DNA of 64,000 nt from Ruminococcus sp. JC304 (GCA_000285855.2 HE978651.1:2101177-2165176); one strand, 5' to 3'. Positions 8,486 to 18,359 are shown, counted from the stretch's first letter. Made by a program: numbers and translations. The notes: a model not told the origin generated them from the sequence alone.

Positions 8486-9133
8486 TCAGGCGAAAAAATC
8501 TACGATTCCTTCTGCAGAATCAACAATTTTCAGAGGTTCTGCCTTTTTAAGCTCTTCTTCTGTTCCATATCCAAAAGAAACTGCAATGCATTCCAGGCCT
8601 GCTTTGCGTGCTCCGTATACGTCATGTTCTTTATCTCCAACCATAATAACCTGATCTCTGTGTTTGTCCATATTCAGACGCTTCAGAACTTCTTCGATCA
8701 CTTCTGTCTTGTTTGTTCTTCGGCCATTCATTTCGCTTCCGCCGATTTCTGTAAAGTACCGAGCAAGTCCAAAATGATCCAGAATCTGTCTCACATATAC
8801 TTCCGGTTTAGAGGATGCTACTGCGAGAATATACCCTTTCTTCTCTAGCTGTGCCAGCATGTCCTCAATTCCCGGATATACTGCATTCTCGAAAATTCCT
8901 GTTACAGAATAACGTTCTCTGTAAATTTCCACTGCTTTTTTTGCAGTTTCTTCGTCAATCTGCGCATATTTCATAAACATTTCCATAAGTGGCGGTCCTA
9001 CGAAAACCTTCAGCTTCTCAGGGTCCGGTTCAGGCTTGCCGATTCTCTCCAGTGCATACTGAACAGACTTCGTGATACCCTCTCCGGATTCTGTTAATGT
9101 TCCATCTAAATCAAACAAAATTACTTTGTACAT
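8486..9133 (-). CDS. HAD-superfamily hydrolase (phosphoglycolate phosphatase/PpaX-like)
   Basis: Cytoplasmic phosphatase of HAD subfamily IA, 215 residues. Motif I is FDLDGTLTESGEG with both catalytic Asp residues, motif II is AVASSK, and motif III/IV is MVGDKEHDVYGARKAGL. A helical cap of about 65 residues lies between motifs I and II. The natural substrate cannot be decided among phosphoglycolate, pyrophosphate and nucleotides. The CPBP gene follows immediately on the same strand. Confidence 0.88.
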   Translation of the reverse strand: MYKVILFDLDGTLTESGEGITKSVQYALERIGKPEPDPEKLKVFVGPPLMEMFMKYAQIDEETAKKAVEIYRERYSVTGIFENAVYPGIEDMLAQLEKKGYILAVASSKPEVYVRQILDHFGLARYFTEIGGSEMNGRRTNKTEVIEEVLKRLNMDKHRDQVIMVGDKEHDVYGARKAGLECIAVSFGYGTEEELKKAEPLKIVDSAEGIVDFFA

Positions 9134-9199
9134 AGATTCCTCCTGTTTCAGAAAAATTGATATAATATGATAGATTATAGCATTGTTTTCCTGAAGCGT

Positions 9200-10072
9200 C
9201 TATGCAGAAAAAATCCAGGGATCCATTTTTATCAGTTTTCCACCTTGAGAAATAACCAACACATCTATTTCTTTTACATTTTTATCTTCTGTCTCCGGTA
9301 TGATCCGGTCTCCTTCCCAATGCCAGGGACATTCTGTTTTGTTAAGCCGAAAAGACAGAATCTGAACAGAGCCTTGAGATATTATCTGAATTTGCGGGGT
9401 ATGGGAGCTATCTGTATTTTGTGTGCAATAAAACTTAACAGATTCATCTTTTACATGCGTGTATTCAGCAGTATCCCCCTGGTCTTCTTTATTTTGTTTC
9501 TTCTTATTTTTCTTTTTTGATAACTTAGGCGTTGGTGTCTGAGTTGATTTAGGCGTTTTTGTTGGCTTCGGATGTTTCGTAGGTTTGGGTGTTGGTACAG
9601 GTGTTGATGTTGGAGCGGGATTTTCTGGCATCTTAACAGTGGATTCATTATCCGTCTGGGATGTTGCCTGCATATTGTTACCCGTCTGAGATTGATTATT
9701 CCCTGCAGAATTATTATTCCAAGCATTATTACTCTGAACGTTATTATTCTGCTGTACACCATTCCATTGCTGTATATTATCCTGTATTCCGTTTCCTGTG
9801 TCAGAATCATACTGATACCCATTGTCCTGGGCCTGATTGTTCTGTACAGGAGTTTCTGATGTGTTGTCTTCAGTCTGCCAGTTATTTTCCCACGTATTCT
9901 CCCAACTGCTCTGATTCCACTGCTGCTGTTCCTGCCATTGCCAGCTACTGCTTTCTCCATTTCCTACATCAATATCAAAGCCTCCCATCTGCATGGCAGA
10001 GATAGTCGAAGTCAGGCACAGGCATAAACATACAAATGTCACAATCCAGAGTCTGTTATGATTTTTCTTCAT
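9200..10072 (-). CDS. Secreted W/Q/N-rich protein of unknown function
   Basis: I do not recognise this 290-residue protein. It has an N-terminal signal peptide (about residues 1-27) and then about 100 residues of very low complexity dominated by Trp, Gln and Asn (for example SSWENTWENNWQ). A Pro/Thr/Lys linker follows (about 150-195, with repeats of PTPKPTKHPKP type) and then a basic stretch. The C-terminal domain of about 80 residues could form a small beta fold. Its start overlaps the end of the membrane kinase gene by 17 bases, so the two are coupled. The linker resembles cell-wall-spanning spacers, and a surface role linked to the kinase is inference. Confidence 0.7.
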   Translation of the reverse strand: MKKNHNRLWIVTFVCLCLCLTSTISAMQMGGFDIDVGNGESSSWQWQEQQQWNQSSWENTWENNWQTEDNTSETPVQNNQAQDNGYQYDSDTGNGIQDNIQQWNGVQQNNNVQSNNAWNNNSAGNNQSQTGNNMQATSQTDNESTVKMPENPAPTSTPVPTPKPTKHPKPTKTPKSTQTPTPKLSKKKNKKKQNKEDQGDTAEYTHVKDESVKFYCTQNTDSSHTPQIQIISQGSVQILSFRLNKTECPWHWEGDRIIPETEDKNVKEIDVLVISQGGKLIKMDPWIFSA

Positions 10073-11312
10073 TTTTAGTCATCTCCCTTTCCCACAATCT
10101 CAGATTTCTGCTTACTGTATCGTCTAACATTGTTTCTTTCGACTTATATTCTGTCCATAGCATCTGACCGGCTTCCTTTTGCCCGGTACGGAACAGGAAC
10201 ATTCCATATTCACCGTATCCGGCTCTGTAAGTTTCATCATAAAGAAGCATTTGCTCATAGTAGAGTCCTGCATTTTCATAATTTTCCTGATACTCACTGT
10301 TTACTGCCAGAAGCTGTAAAATCTTTCGGGACTCTTCTTTTTCTGTGCACTGTTTTTGTAATTTCCGTAGTCCGGTATCTGCCTGTTCACAAATTTTTTC
10401 CCTGTGCGCTTTACTGCCGTTTTGAAATTCTTCCTGATAATAAAAGTCTGTAATATCAGTTAACTCTTCATAAAAATCAAATGTTTTGGAGCCGGATACC
10501 AAATCAGAACTAAACAGGAGAAAAACAGTTATTACTGCAAAAGCAATACTGCTTCCTGCCAAAACCAACATGTTTTTAATTTTACTCTGGGTTTGTCTCT
10601 TTTGGATTCTGCTTAGTTTTTTCTGTACAGTCTTCATATTTTGATAACGCATTTCCGGTTTCTTCATGCAGCATCTGAAAATAAGCCAGAATAATGGCAT
10701 GTTCCGGATGAATAACAGATAATCTGTTTTTCCACATAAGGCAGATAATGTTTTTCCAAATGTATAAATATCTGTTGCTGCATTTATCTTTCCCTCATAT
10801 TGTTCCGGTGCAGCAAAACCGGCAGTGCCTGTGCATACTTTATGATGATATTTATATCCGTTTACAGCACCGCCCAGATCGATCAGATATAATCTGCCAT
10901 TCTCGCCCAGCATCAGATTGTCAGGCTTCAGATCCCCATAATAAACCGGTGGTTTCCGACCATGAAAATAGGAGAATACCTCTGAAATCTCCATTCCATA
11001 TTTAATGATTTCATTTATGGAAAAATGTTTTCCGTCTCTTAAACACTCACCCAGCGATTTTCCCCTGACATATTCCATAACAAGGTAGCATTTCCGGTTA
11101 TCTTCTATGTAATCTACCATTTTTGGCAGGGACGGATGTGAAAGCTTCAAAAGCATACGGGCTTCACTTTTGCCGGATGCCGGTATTTCTTTTACCGCCC
11201 ACAAAACGCCTAGTTCCAGATCTCTGGCAAGGTAAACTTTCCCTCCACCGCCTTTTCCAACAGGCTCCAGAATACAGTAACGCCCTTTTAATACAGTTCC
11301 AGATAAATTCAC
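10056..11312 (-). CDS. Membrane-anchored Ser/Thr protein kinase with unusual catalytic loop
   Basis: A 418-residue PknB-like kinase. The glycine loop is VGKGGGGKVY (about residues 18-27), the ATP lysine is in WAVKEI and the C-helix follows. The catalytic loop reads YYGDLKPDN, with Gly where HRD kinases have Arg, and the metal-binding motif reads DLG rather than DFG. The kinase domain ends near residue 235, followed by a basic segment, one membrane helix (about 248-268) and an outside region of about 150 residues that looks helical and TPR-like. PASTA repeats, the usual sensor in Clostridia PrkC, are absent. Coupling to the secreted W/Q/N-rich protein suggests a sensor and surface partner pair. 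Confidence 0.88.
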   Translation of the reverse strand: MNLSGTVLKGRYCILEPVGKGGGGKVYLARDLELGVLWAVKEIPASGKSEARMLLKLSHPSLPKMVDYIEDNRKCYLVMEYVRGKSLGECLRDGKHFSINEIIKYGMEISEVFSYFHGRKPPVYYGDLKPDNLMLGENGRLYLIDLGGAVNGYKYHHKVCTGTAGFAAPEQYEGKINAATDIYTFGKTLSALCGKTDYLLFIRNMPLFWLIFRCCMKKPEMRYQNMKTVQKKLSRIQKRQTQSKIKNMLVLAGSSIAFAVITVFLLFSSDLVSGSKTFDFYEELTDITDFYYQEEFQNGSKAHREKICEQADTGLRKLQKQCTEKEESRKILQLLAVNSEYQENYENAGLYYEQMLLYDETYRAGYGEYGMFLFRTGQKEAGQMLWTEYKSKETMLDDTVSRNLRLWEREMTKNEEKS

Positions 11313-11423
11313 CGGTTCACCTCCTGTTCAATTGTTAAAATAAAAATGGAAAATATGATGAAAGAATTTCATCACGTATAGATTAGATAAATACAGAATA
11401 GCACATTTCGTTCTTTTTGAAAA

Positions 11424-11453
11424 GCCCCATTTACAATATATGTAAACAGGGCC
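11424..11453 (-). terminator. Rho-independent terminator of argS
   Basis: GCCCcATTTACA and TGTAAAcAGGGC form a stem at 11424-11453 that ends in a TTTTC tract on the minus strand, 40 bases past the argS stop. Confidence 0.75.
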
Positions 11454-11492
11454 TAGTGTGCCAACAAATTGATTGATTGCTGAATTTTATTT

Positions 11493-13259
11493 TTACATTC
11501 TGTCCGGTGCAGAAAATCCAAGAAGATCGATGCATGTCTCCAGAACTTTCTTAGTGAGTTTCAGCAACTGGATGAAGGAAGCTTTCTGTGCTTCGTTCTC
11601 TTCGCTGAGGATCTTTGTCTCATGATAGAAGCTGTTGAATGCATTGGATACTTCGTAAATATATGCACAGATCTTATGCGGTGCTTTTTCTTCAAAGGCA
11701 TTCTCTACAGTTGCACCGAAACCTGTCAGCTGAAGCATCAGGTTTTTCTGACTGTCGTTTACAGGATCAAGGATTGCACCTGCTTCAAGGTTTCCACCCT
11801 CTTCTTTGAAACGGTTCAGAATAGATTTGATACGAACGATTGTATAAAGAATATACGGACCTGTATTTCCTTCAAATGATGTAAATCTGTCAATATCAAA
11901 AATATAATCCTTGGTAGCCTGATTGGAAAGGTCACCGTATTTGATGGCTGAAAGCCCTACGATCTCTGCAGTTTCTTTCGCATCTTTATCTTTCACGCTG
12001 CGGTTCTCAACAATCTTGGTAAACATCTCTTCGTTGATGTCTTTAATGAGAGTTTCCAGACGCATAACGCCGCCCTCTCTTGTCTTGAACGGTTTGCCGT
12101 CTTTTCCGTTCATGGTTCCGAATCCAAGGAAGGAAAGCTTTGTATCATCTTTTACAAGCCCAGTCTTTCTTGCACAGCGGAATACCTGGATGAAGTGAAG
12201 TTCCTGACGTTTGTCTACCACATACAGGATCTCATCCGGGTTAAATAATTTCATACGCTCTACGATTGTTGCAAGGTCTGTAGTTGTATAGAGAGAAGCT
12301 CCATCTGATTTCAGAAGCATACATGGAGGAATCTCTTTTGTGTCGTTCTCTTCTTTTACATCTACTACAAGTGCGCCCTGATCTACATAGGCAAATCCTT
12401 TTTCTTTCATCTCCTCAACCATTCCTGGAATATATGGCTGTGCATCGGATTCCTTTTTCCAGAGATCAAAGGATACGTTTAATTTGTCATAGTTGCGTTT
12501 CAGGTCTGTAACGGATACGTTCATGATATGGTTCCAGAGAGCCATGTATCCCGGTTTGCCCTGCTGAAGAAGATGAGTTGCTTCCAGAGCTTCGTTTCTG
12601 TACGCTTCATCCTCTTTGGACTTGCCGCTTGCACATGGATAAATTTCTTCCAGCTCACTGATCGTAAATGGTGCTTTCTCCGGATATTCTCCTGTATAAG
12701 AATCATCAAAATAAACCAACTCCGGTTTTCTGTGTTTCAGTTCTGTAATGATCAGTCCCATCTGAAGACCCCAGTCTCCCAGATGAACATCACCGATTAC
12801 TTTATGACCTACGAAACGGCCAATTCTCTTAATACTCTCACCAATGATTGCAGAACGAAGATGTCCTACATGAAGAGGTTTTGCAACATTTGGTCCGCCG
12901 TAGTCGATGATGATCGTCTTCGGCTCTTTTGCTGCAGATACGGAAAGTTTCTCGTCTGCTGCCATTTCCTTTAAGTAGTCTGCAAGGAATTCACCTTTTA
13001 CTTTCAAATTGATAAATCCTGGTTTTACGACTTCTGTCATGGAGAAAACCTGGCTGTCTTTCAAATATGCTACTACATCATCAGCGATCATAAACGGTGC
13101 CTTCTTGTATGCTTTGGCCCCTGCCATGGCACCGTTGCACTGAAATTCGCAAAGATCCGGTCTGTTGGATACGGTTACTTTTCCATAGGATGGGTCGTAT
13201 CCGGCTTTTTCAAATGCTGCGGAAAGTTCTTCCGCCATCTGCTCCATAAGTTTCTTCAT
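11493..13259 (-). CDS. argS: Arginyl-tRNA synthetase
   Basis: Class I synthetase charging tRNA-Arg, 588 residues. The N-terminal Add-1 domain occupies about residues 1-85. The HIGH-equivalent motif is NVAKPLHVGHLRS, and DVHLGDWGLQMG follows. The DALR anticodon-binding domain fills the last 120 residues (LSNQATKDYIF, then YEVSNAFNSFYHETKIL). A clear KMSKS is absent, as is common in ArgRS. The 56 bases upstream hold no T-box leader. Confidence 0.96.
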   Translation of the reverse strand: MKKLMEQMAEELSAAFEKAGYDPSYGKVTVSNRPDLCEFQCNGAMAGAKAYKKAPFMIADDVVAYLKDSQVFSMTEVVKPGFINLKVKGEFLADYLKEMAADEKLSVSAAKEPKTIIIDYGGPNVAKPLHVGHLRSAIIGESIKRIGRFVGHKVIGDVHLGDWGLQMGLIITELKHRKPELVYFDDSYTGEYPEKAPFTISELEEIYPCASGKSKEDEAYRNEALEATHLLQQGKPGYMALWNHIMNVSVTDLKRNYDKLNVSFDLWKKESDAQPYIPGMVEEMKEKGFAYVDQGALVVDVKEENDTKEIPPCMLLKSDGASLYTTTDLATIVERMKLFNPDEILYVVDKRQELHFIQVFRCARKTGLVKDDTKLSFLGFGTMNGKDGKPFKTREGGVMRLETLIKDINEEMFTKIVENRSVKDKDAKETAEIVGLSAIKYGDLSNQATKDYIFDIDRFTSFEGNTGPYILYTIVRIKSILNRFKEEGGNLEAGAILDPVNDSQKNLMLQLTGFGATVENAFEEKAPHKICAYIYEVSNAFNSFYHETKILSEENEAQKASFIQLLKLTKKVLETCIDLLGFSAPDRM

Positions 13260-13315
13260 TCTATTAACTCCTCAACTAAATATTATTCTCTCAGAAATAC
13301 ATCTTTTCTAAAAGT

Positions 13316-14194
13316 TTATTTTACAACGACTCTTCTGGAACAAGCTACAGCTACTGCTCCATATCCAATGTGACAGGCCACACTCAGAGATAAGGGATCT
13401 AAAACTATCTCCTGTCCCGGAAAAGCCTCTTCCAGTTCTTTCTTAAACTCCAGAGCCTCCTCTTCATTTCCTGCATAAGCAGACTGCAGGCACATTTCTC
13501 CACGCTTTACATATTCAGCAAAACGATTTTCCCAATCATTCTGCATAGCTTTCACCATAACCCGCTTAGCCTGTTTCTTACCTCTAGTCTTGGAATAGGC
13601 ATCCAGCTTATCACCCTGGATCTGTAATACCGGCTTTAAATTCAAAACCGTTCCGATTGCTGCCGCTGCAGGAGTGATCCTGCCGCCCTTTTTCAGATAT
13701 TTCAAAGTTTCCAAAGTAATATAAATACTGGAATCTGATTTCTGTTCCTCTAAAACCTGTTTGATCTGCAGGGCATCTCTGCCTGCATCTCTCAATGTCA
13801 GTGCATCCAGTACAGACTGTTTTTGTGTAACAGAAATTCTCTGATTATCCACTACCTGTACTTTTCCGTCATATTCCCGAGCCAGTCCGCTGGCTGTATC
13901 ACAAGAAGCACTGAGTCCGCTAGACATTGGAATATGCACAATCTGATCATAGCTTTCCAGAAGTGTATTCCATAATCCACACACATCTGCCGGTCCCGGC
14001 TGTGAAGTGGAGATAGATTCCTCATTTTTCAGACGCTCATAAAACTCTTCCTGAGAAAGAGTAATCCCCTCCAGATAAAGCTTCTCATTAATATAAAAAG
14101 GCATAGGAATCACACTAACTCCCAGATCCCTGGCCAGGTCCTGTGTTATGCCGCTGTTACTGTCTGTGACAATGGCCACTTTTCCCATATACAT
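13316..14194 (-). CDS. DegV family fatty-acid-binding protein
   Basis: A 292-residue DegV (FakB-like) protein. Family members bind one fatty acid and hand it to the FakA kinase. Seen here are the N-terminal VAIVTDSNSGI signature, SQPGPADV in the fatty-acid pocket loop and the helical middle region, including LKYLKKGGRITPAAAAIG. The start at 14194 gives the normal family length. An inverted repeat lies about 45 bases upstream. No FakA gene is visible nearby, so its partner must be elsewhere. Confidence 0.9.
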   Translation of the reverse strand: MYMGKVAIVTDSNSGITQDLARDLGVSVIPMPFYINEKLYLEGITLSQEEFYERLKNEESISTSQPGPADVCGLWNTLLESYDQIVHIPMSSGLSASCDTASGLAREYDGKVQVVDNQRISVTQKQSVLDALTLRDAGRDALQIKQVLEEQKSDSSIYITLETLKYLKKGGRITPAAAAIGTVLNLKPVLQIQGDKLDAYSKTRGKKQAKRVMVKAMQNDWENRFAEYVKRGEMCLQSAYAGNEEEALEFKKELEEAFPGQEIVLDPLSLSVACHIGYGAVAVACSRRVVVK

Positions 14195-14237
14195 TTCTCC
14201 TTTACTTCTGATTCATCCTTCATATAAATAAAATGAT

Positions 14238-14267
14238 GTTAGGGTCAAAAGGCATTTTGCCCCTAAC
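14238..14267 (-). repeat. Inverted repeat upstream of the DegV gene
   Basis: GTTAGGG (14238-14244) and CCCTAAC (14261-14267) pair, with CAAAA/TTTTG extending the stem. It may be an operator or leader hairpin. It does not end in a T-run, so a terminator is less likely. Confidence 0.45.
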
Positions 14268-14411
14268 TTGATATCTATGCAATGTAAAAATACATACTGT
14301 GTTTAGTTTAACATAATTTGGGGGCTATCTCAATCCGGAATTTAAAATTTATAGCGTAAAATTTTTCAAAGCTTTTTCAAATTGTAAAATTATAAAAGAA
14401 TTGTATATTTA

Positions 14412-14446
14412 CTCAAAAAAAGAAGCACTGACATTCACATCAGTGC
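14412..14446 (-). terminator. Terminator of the MacB-like exporter operon
   Basis: GCACTGA (14425-14431) pairs with TCAGTGC (14440-14446), and on the minus strand the stem is followed by TTCTTTTTTT. It sits just after the permease stop at 14459. Confidence 0.85.
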
Positions 14447-14458
14447 ATTCCTTTCATC

Positions 14459-15721
14459 TTATTCACTTCTAAGTGCATCAATCGGATTCAGATTTGCTGC
14501 CTTTACAGACGGAAGTAAACCAAATACCACACCGATCACTGTAGAAAAAAGTACAGCTACCACAATAGACGGAATACTGATAGCAGTGGGTGAACCTGTT
14601 ACTTTTCCCACAACCTTGGAAAGTCCGATGCCGGTTACAACTCCGATAATGCCTCCAATACTGGTAAGTACAGAAGCCTCTGTCAAAAACTGACCCAGTA
14701 TTGTCTTTTTGCGTGCACCAATAGCCTTCTTCAGACCAATCTCTTTGGTACGCTCCGTGACTGACACAAGCATAATGTTCATAACACCAATGCCTCCAAC
14801 CAGTAAGGATATACTTGCGATCCAAATCAGCTGATTGTTTGTACTTTCACTCAGCTTCTGCATATTTCTTACCTGCTTCATAATATCATCTGCCTTATAT
14901 TTCAAAGTAGATGTCTTTCCGTTTCCTGCTGAAGGAATCATCTCATTCAGCACCTCAGCTGCATCATTTCCCACTGTACTCATAGTATCCGTACTGTCAG
15001 CTTTTACCACTGCATTCTGGGGCACATCAAATTTAAAGGAAATTGGCCAACAGCTGTCAGGAATCATCACATTTCCAATAATATTCTCCTGATATGTATA
15101 ATAATCGGTAAGATTACTGATCGTTGGCTGATAATTTTCATTCTGGCGGATCACGCCTACCACTATATAAGGTTCCTGATTAATTTCCACAGTTTTCCCT
15201 ACAGGATTCTCCGAGGGAAACAGATTCTGTGCAGCATTGTCATCAATCAGCGCTACCTTATTATATTTTTTATAATCATCCGTCACAAATCCTCTTCCAG
15301 ACTGAACCACATAGCCACAGGTTGCCAGATAATTCACATCAATACCATAGACACTTCCGCCCTGAAGGCTATTGTTATTATTATAAATAGTTGCATTCGA
15401 ACTGTTGTAATAAAAAGTTGCATTCTCTACATGATCCAGATCATGAATCTTATCTTTGACATCATCTGTGAGAATCGGTGTCTGACTTGTAGTAGAGCCA
15501 TACTCTGAATCATACCGATTGTCACCATCATACAGATAGATATTTACCGTATTGGAACCAGATCCGATAAGATCTTCCTTAATCTGCTCACTAGTTCCCT
15601 TGATGGTAGATACAATTGCTATAATAGAAGCAATACCAATAATAATACCAAGCATTGTCAGAAAGGATCTCATCATATGTGACCATATTCCCTGAAAAGC
15701 CAGGCGTATATTTTCAATCAT
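14459..15721 (-). CDS. MacB/FtsX-type ABC transporter permease
   Basis: A 420-residue permease. The N-terminal membrane helix (about residues 17-40, MLGIIIGIASIIAIVS) is followed by a large outside domain (about 45-290, MacB periplasmic-core type). Three C-terminal helices carry the FtsX signature, with RTKEIGLKKAIGARKKTI in the cytoplasmic loop. Permeases of this type do not move substrate through the bilayer but transmit ATP-driven motion to outside partners. It is the last gene of the operon adaptor, ATPase, adaptor, permease. Such systems usually export peptides, lipids or antibiotics. Confidence 0.92.
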   Translation of the reverse strand: MIENIRLAFQGIWSHMMRSFLTMLGIIIGIASIIAIVSTIKGTSEQIKEDLIGSGSNTVNIYLYDGDNRYDSEYGSTTSQTPILTDDVKDKIHDLDHVENATFYYNSSNATIYNNNNSLQGGSVYGIDVNYLATCGYVVQSGRGFVTDDYKKYNKVALIDDNAAQNLFPSENPVGKTVEINQEPYIVVGVIRQNENYQPTISNLTDYYTYQENIIGNVMIPDSCWPISFKFDVPQNAVVKADSTDTMSTVGNDAAEVLNEMIPSAGNGKTSTLKYKADDIMKQVRNMQKLSESTNNQLIWIASISLLVGGIGVMNIMLVSVTERTKEIGLKKAIGARKKTILGQFLTEASVLTSIGGIIGVVTGIGLSKVVGKVTGSPTAISIPSIVVAVLFSTVIGVVFGLLPSVKAANLNPIDALRSE

Positions 15722-15739
15722 AAAATTTCTCCCTTCTTA

Positions 15740-17683
15740 CTATTGATTATACATATAGTCTAAAGTTACCTCGTTAGTTTTTGCGCCCTCAACAGCATCC
15801 TTGCCATAAGGGAATGCCAGCTTGTCATCGCTGCTGATACCGCCCTTGATGATAATATCATAACCGCCGTCCACAGTTGCGCCTACTCTGATTTCCTGCT
15901 TTTTCAGAATTCCGTTATCATCCTTGTACACATAGTTTTTTCCGTTTTCACTCTTTACAAAAGCCTTGGATAAAACCATGCTGCCATTATCAGCCGCTGA
16001 ATTCTGGAGCTCCACCATTACATAATCCGGTGTATCAAACTGCAGGCTTTTATCGTCAACAACAGCGGTAAATGCATAATAGGACACGTTTGGATTATTA
16101 TCTCCATAATAATTGGAAGAATCTACCGGATATTCAGATACATCCATTATTTCCGCCTCAAATTGTCCTGATGTATAACTGGTACAGCTCAGCTTTGTAC
16201 CCTCTTTCACAGTATCCAGCATCAGTTCGCTGACAGCGCCTACTACATAGTAACCATCTTCACTCTTTACCTTGAGCAATGCTTTACCGTCTGTAGTTGT
16301 ACCACTGGACACATCTCCCACATAGGAAACAGTTCCATCCAGCTTACTGCTTACAAGCTTCTTATTTGCTTTCTTTTCCAGTTGTGAGATCTTGATATCA
16401 CTCTCCTGGATATCCAGCTTCAGACTTGCTATCTTACTGTTCTGATATTTAATCGCATCTGCCCTGGAAACAGTTGTCCCCGCAGGTTCGGTACTGTCTC
16501 CGCCGCCACTGCCATCGTTATCTGCATCATCATCGTTTTCATATCTGGATGCATCTGCCAGAGTAAATTCCACCTCTGCAAACTCATATACTGGCTTCTC
16601 CAACAAGCTTCCGTTAATCAGATAATATCCTGTACAGGATTCTTTACGGTCTTCGTAATTTCTAATTTTATCTGACTGATGAAATTCCAGCTGATACCAG
16701 TATCCTCCCTGATTCTCTATCTGGGTTCCGTCCTCACTATAGCCTGCCATTTTATTGAAAAAGCCACCTGTCACAGTAACCTTTTCTTTGGCACTGCTGC
16801 ACAGAAATATATATGGATCCTCCTCTGTACCGGTTCCTGTATAGGGGATAGTCTTACCATCCAGCTTCTGATAAAAAGGCTCTTCACCATCTGTCATATT
16901 CTGATCGATGGTTGGCGTAGGTGTTGGTGTCAGCTGTGAAGAATCATCAAAGGAATTCTCTGTTCCATCTCCAAAATCACTGGCAGAAGAATCTCCATAA
17001 GAAGGTGTATCATTAATACTTTGTTCTGTATCTTCTTTGGTATTCGTTTCCTCACTCTGCCCATTCTCTATTCCTTCAACAGCTTCCGTCTCTCCGTCCA
17101 CCTCTCCTCCATCTGTAAAAGCATTCAGCAACAGGGGACGGAATGCCACAGCCAGACAATTACCGTTCAGATCTGCAGCAGAAGATAAAGTTCTATCTGG
17201 AGTCAGATCATCCCCGTAATCTGCGGCACTGCTATCAGGAACACCGGAACTGTCTGCATTTGCTCCTCCGTCAGACTCTTCCACCGGACCGCCATTCTGA
17301 AGGCTTTTCAATCTGGCCTGTGCTTTGTTCAAATCCTGTTCCTGTTTTTGTTTTTTCAGTTTTGCAATATTTAACTCCATCTCTACCAGGGTAGTATCAA
17401 AGGAAATCAGCGGATCTCCTTTTTTTACAGCATCTCCCTTGGCTACATACACCTGATCAACGATCAGGTCTTTATCCCCGCTTACAGTCTGGGTAGCACT
17501 GGCTGTTACGGTTCCATCAATGGTAGTATTGCTGGAATAATACTGCTGCAGAAGGCCGCTGACTGGTGTGACATTTACTGTCTTCACACTGTTTTTTTTC
17601 ATCTGCATCAGTCCCGCACTAATTCCGGTACCTGCCAGAGCCACTACCAGTATACCGGTGATTATTTTTCTGGATTTTCCCAT
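15740..17683 (-). CDS. HlyD/MacA-type adaptor with long low-complexity insert
   Basis: A 647-residue membrane-fusion-type adaptor. It has one N-terminal helix (about residues 8-28) and a biotinyl-lipoyl half motif near VAKGDAVKKGDPLISFD. A coiled-coil start (about 105-130) leads into an unusually long Asp/Ser/Glu/Thr-rich insert of about 280 residues, then the return coil and the second lipoyl half (LVSSKLDGTVSYVGDVSSG), followed by beta-barrel domains. The ATG at 17681-17683 is preferred to the one 10 codons upstream because GAGGTGATTTC precedes it and it starts 4 bases after the ATPase stop. The insert contains Thr-Pro repeats and may span the cell wall. Confidence 0.85.
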   Translation of the reverse strand: MGKSRKIITGILVVALAGTGISAGLMQMKKNSVKTVNVTPVSGLLQQYYSSNTTIDGTVTASATQTVSGDKDLIVDQVYVAKGDAVKKGDPLISFDTTLVEMELNIAKLKKQKQEQDLNKAQARLKSLQNGGPVEESDGGANADSSGVPDSSAADYGDDLTPDRTLSSAADLNGNCLAVAFRPLLLNAFTDGGEVDGETEAVEGIENGQSEETNTKEDTEQSINDTPSYGDSSASDFGDGTENSFDDSSQLTPTPTPTIDQNMTDGEEPFYQKLDGKTIPYTGTGTEEDPYIFLCSSAKEKVTVTGGFFNKMAGYSEDGTQIENQGGYWYQLEFHQSDKIRNYEDRKESCTGYYLINGSLLEKPVYEFAEVEFTLADASRYENDDDADNDGSGGGDSTEPAGTTVSRADAIKYQNSKIASLKLDIQESDIKISQLEKKANKKLVSSKLDGTVSYVGDVSSGTTTDGKALLKVKSEDGYYVVGAVSELMLDTVKEGTKLSCTSYTSGQFEAEIMDVSEYPVDSSNYYGDNNPNVSYYAFTAVVDDKSLQFDTPDYVMVELQNSAADNGSMVLSKAFVKSENGKNYVYKDDNGILKKQEIRVGATVDGGYDIIIKGGISSDDKLAFPYGKDAVEGAKTNEVTLDYMYNQ

Positions 17684-17687
17684 GAAA

Positions 17688-18359
17688 TCACCTCTTTTCC
17701 TGAAGGATACCATCTTTTATGGTAACCACCCTTTTCGCATGGGAAGCAATCTCTGCATCATGGGTGATCATAAGCACTGATACACCTTCCTCATTTAGTC
17801 TCTGAAAAAGCTCCATTACCTGAGCTCCCGATTTACTATCCAGAGCACCTGTTGGCTCATCTGCCAGCAGAAGCTTTGGATTATTCACAATTGCCCTTGC
17901 AATAGCAACTCTCTGCATCTGTCCTCCGGACAGCTGGTTCGGCTTAAAATCCACACGATCTGCAAGTCCCACTCTTTCCAACGCCTTCCGCGCCCTTTCT
18001 CTGCGTTCCTTCTTTGGAACCCTGGCATAATTTAAGGGCATTTCCACATTTGCCAGTGCACTCTGCTTTGGAAGAAGATGAAAGCTCTGGAATACAAAAC
18101 CGATCTTATGAAGTCTGATATCCGACATTGCATTTTCAGAACAAGCTTTAATATCCTGTCCGTCCAGGTAAAAGGTTCCCTCTGTCTGTTTATCCAGGCA
18201 GCCTATAATGTTCATAAGTGTAGTCTTTCCTGAACCGGAAGGTCCCATAATTGCTACATATTCTCCCTCTTCCATGGAAAAATTCACATCTTTTAATACC
18301 GGAACCTTCATCTTTCCCTGCTGGTACTCTTTATAAATCCCTTTCAATTCCAGTATCAT
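17688..18359 (-). CDS. MacB/LolD-type ABC transporter ATPase
   Basis: A 223-residue ATPase. Walker A is GPSGSGKTT, the signature is [17 protein letters not shown], Walker B is [14 protein letters not shown] and the switch is MITHDAEIA. It powers the FtsX-type permease of the same operon. Its start overlaps the stop of the upstream adaptor by ATGA, and its stop is 4 bases before the downstream adaptor start. Confidence 0.96.
   Translation of the reverse strand: MILELKGIYKEYQQGKMKVPVLKDVNFSMEEGEYVAIMGPSGSGKTTLMNIIGCLDKQTEGTFYLDGQDIKACSENAMSDIRLHKIGFVFQSFHLLPKQSALANVEMPLNYARVPKKERRERARKALERVGLADRVDFKPNQLSGGQMQRVAIARAIVNNPKLLLADEPTGALDSKSGAQVMELFQRLNEEGVSVLMITHDAEIASHAKRVVTIKDGILQEKR

Noticed and set aside
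9451-9960. 169-codon second frame inside the W/Q/N-rich gene
   Set aside because: Arises from the repetitive codons of the secreted protein gene; the signal peptide and operon overlap support the other frame.
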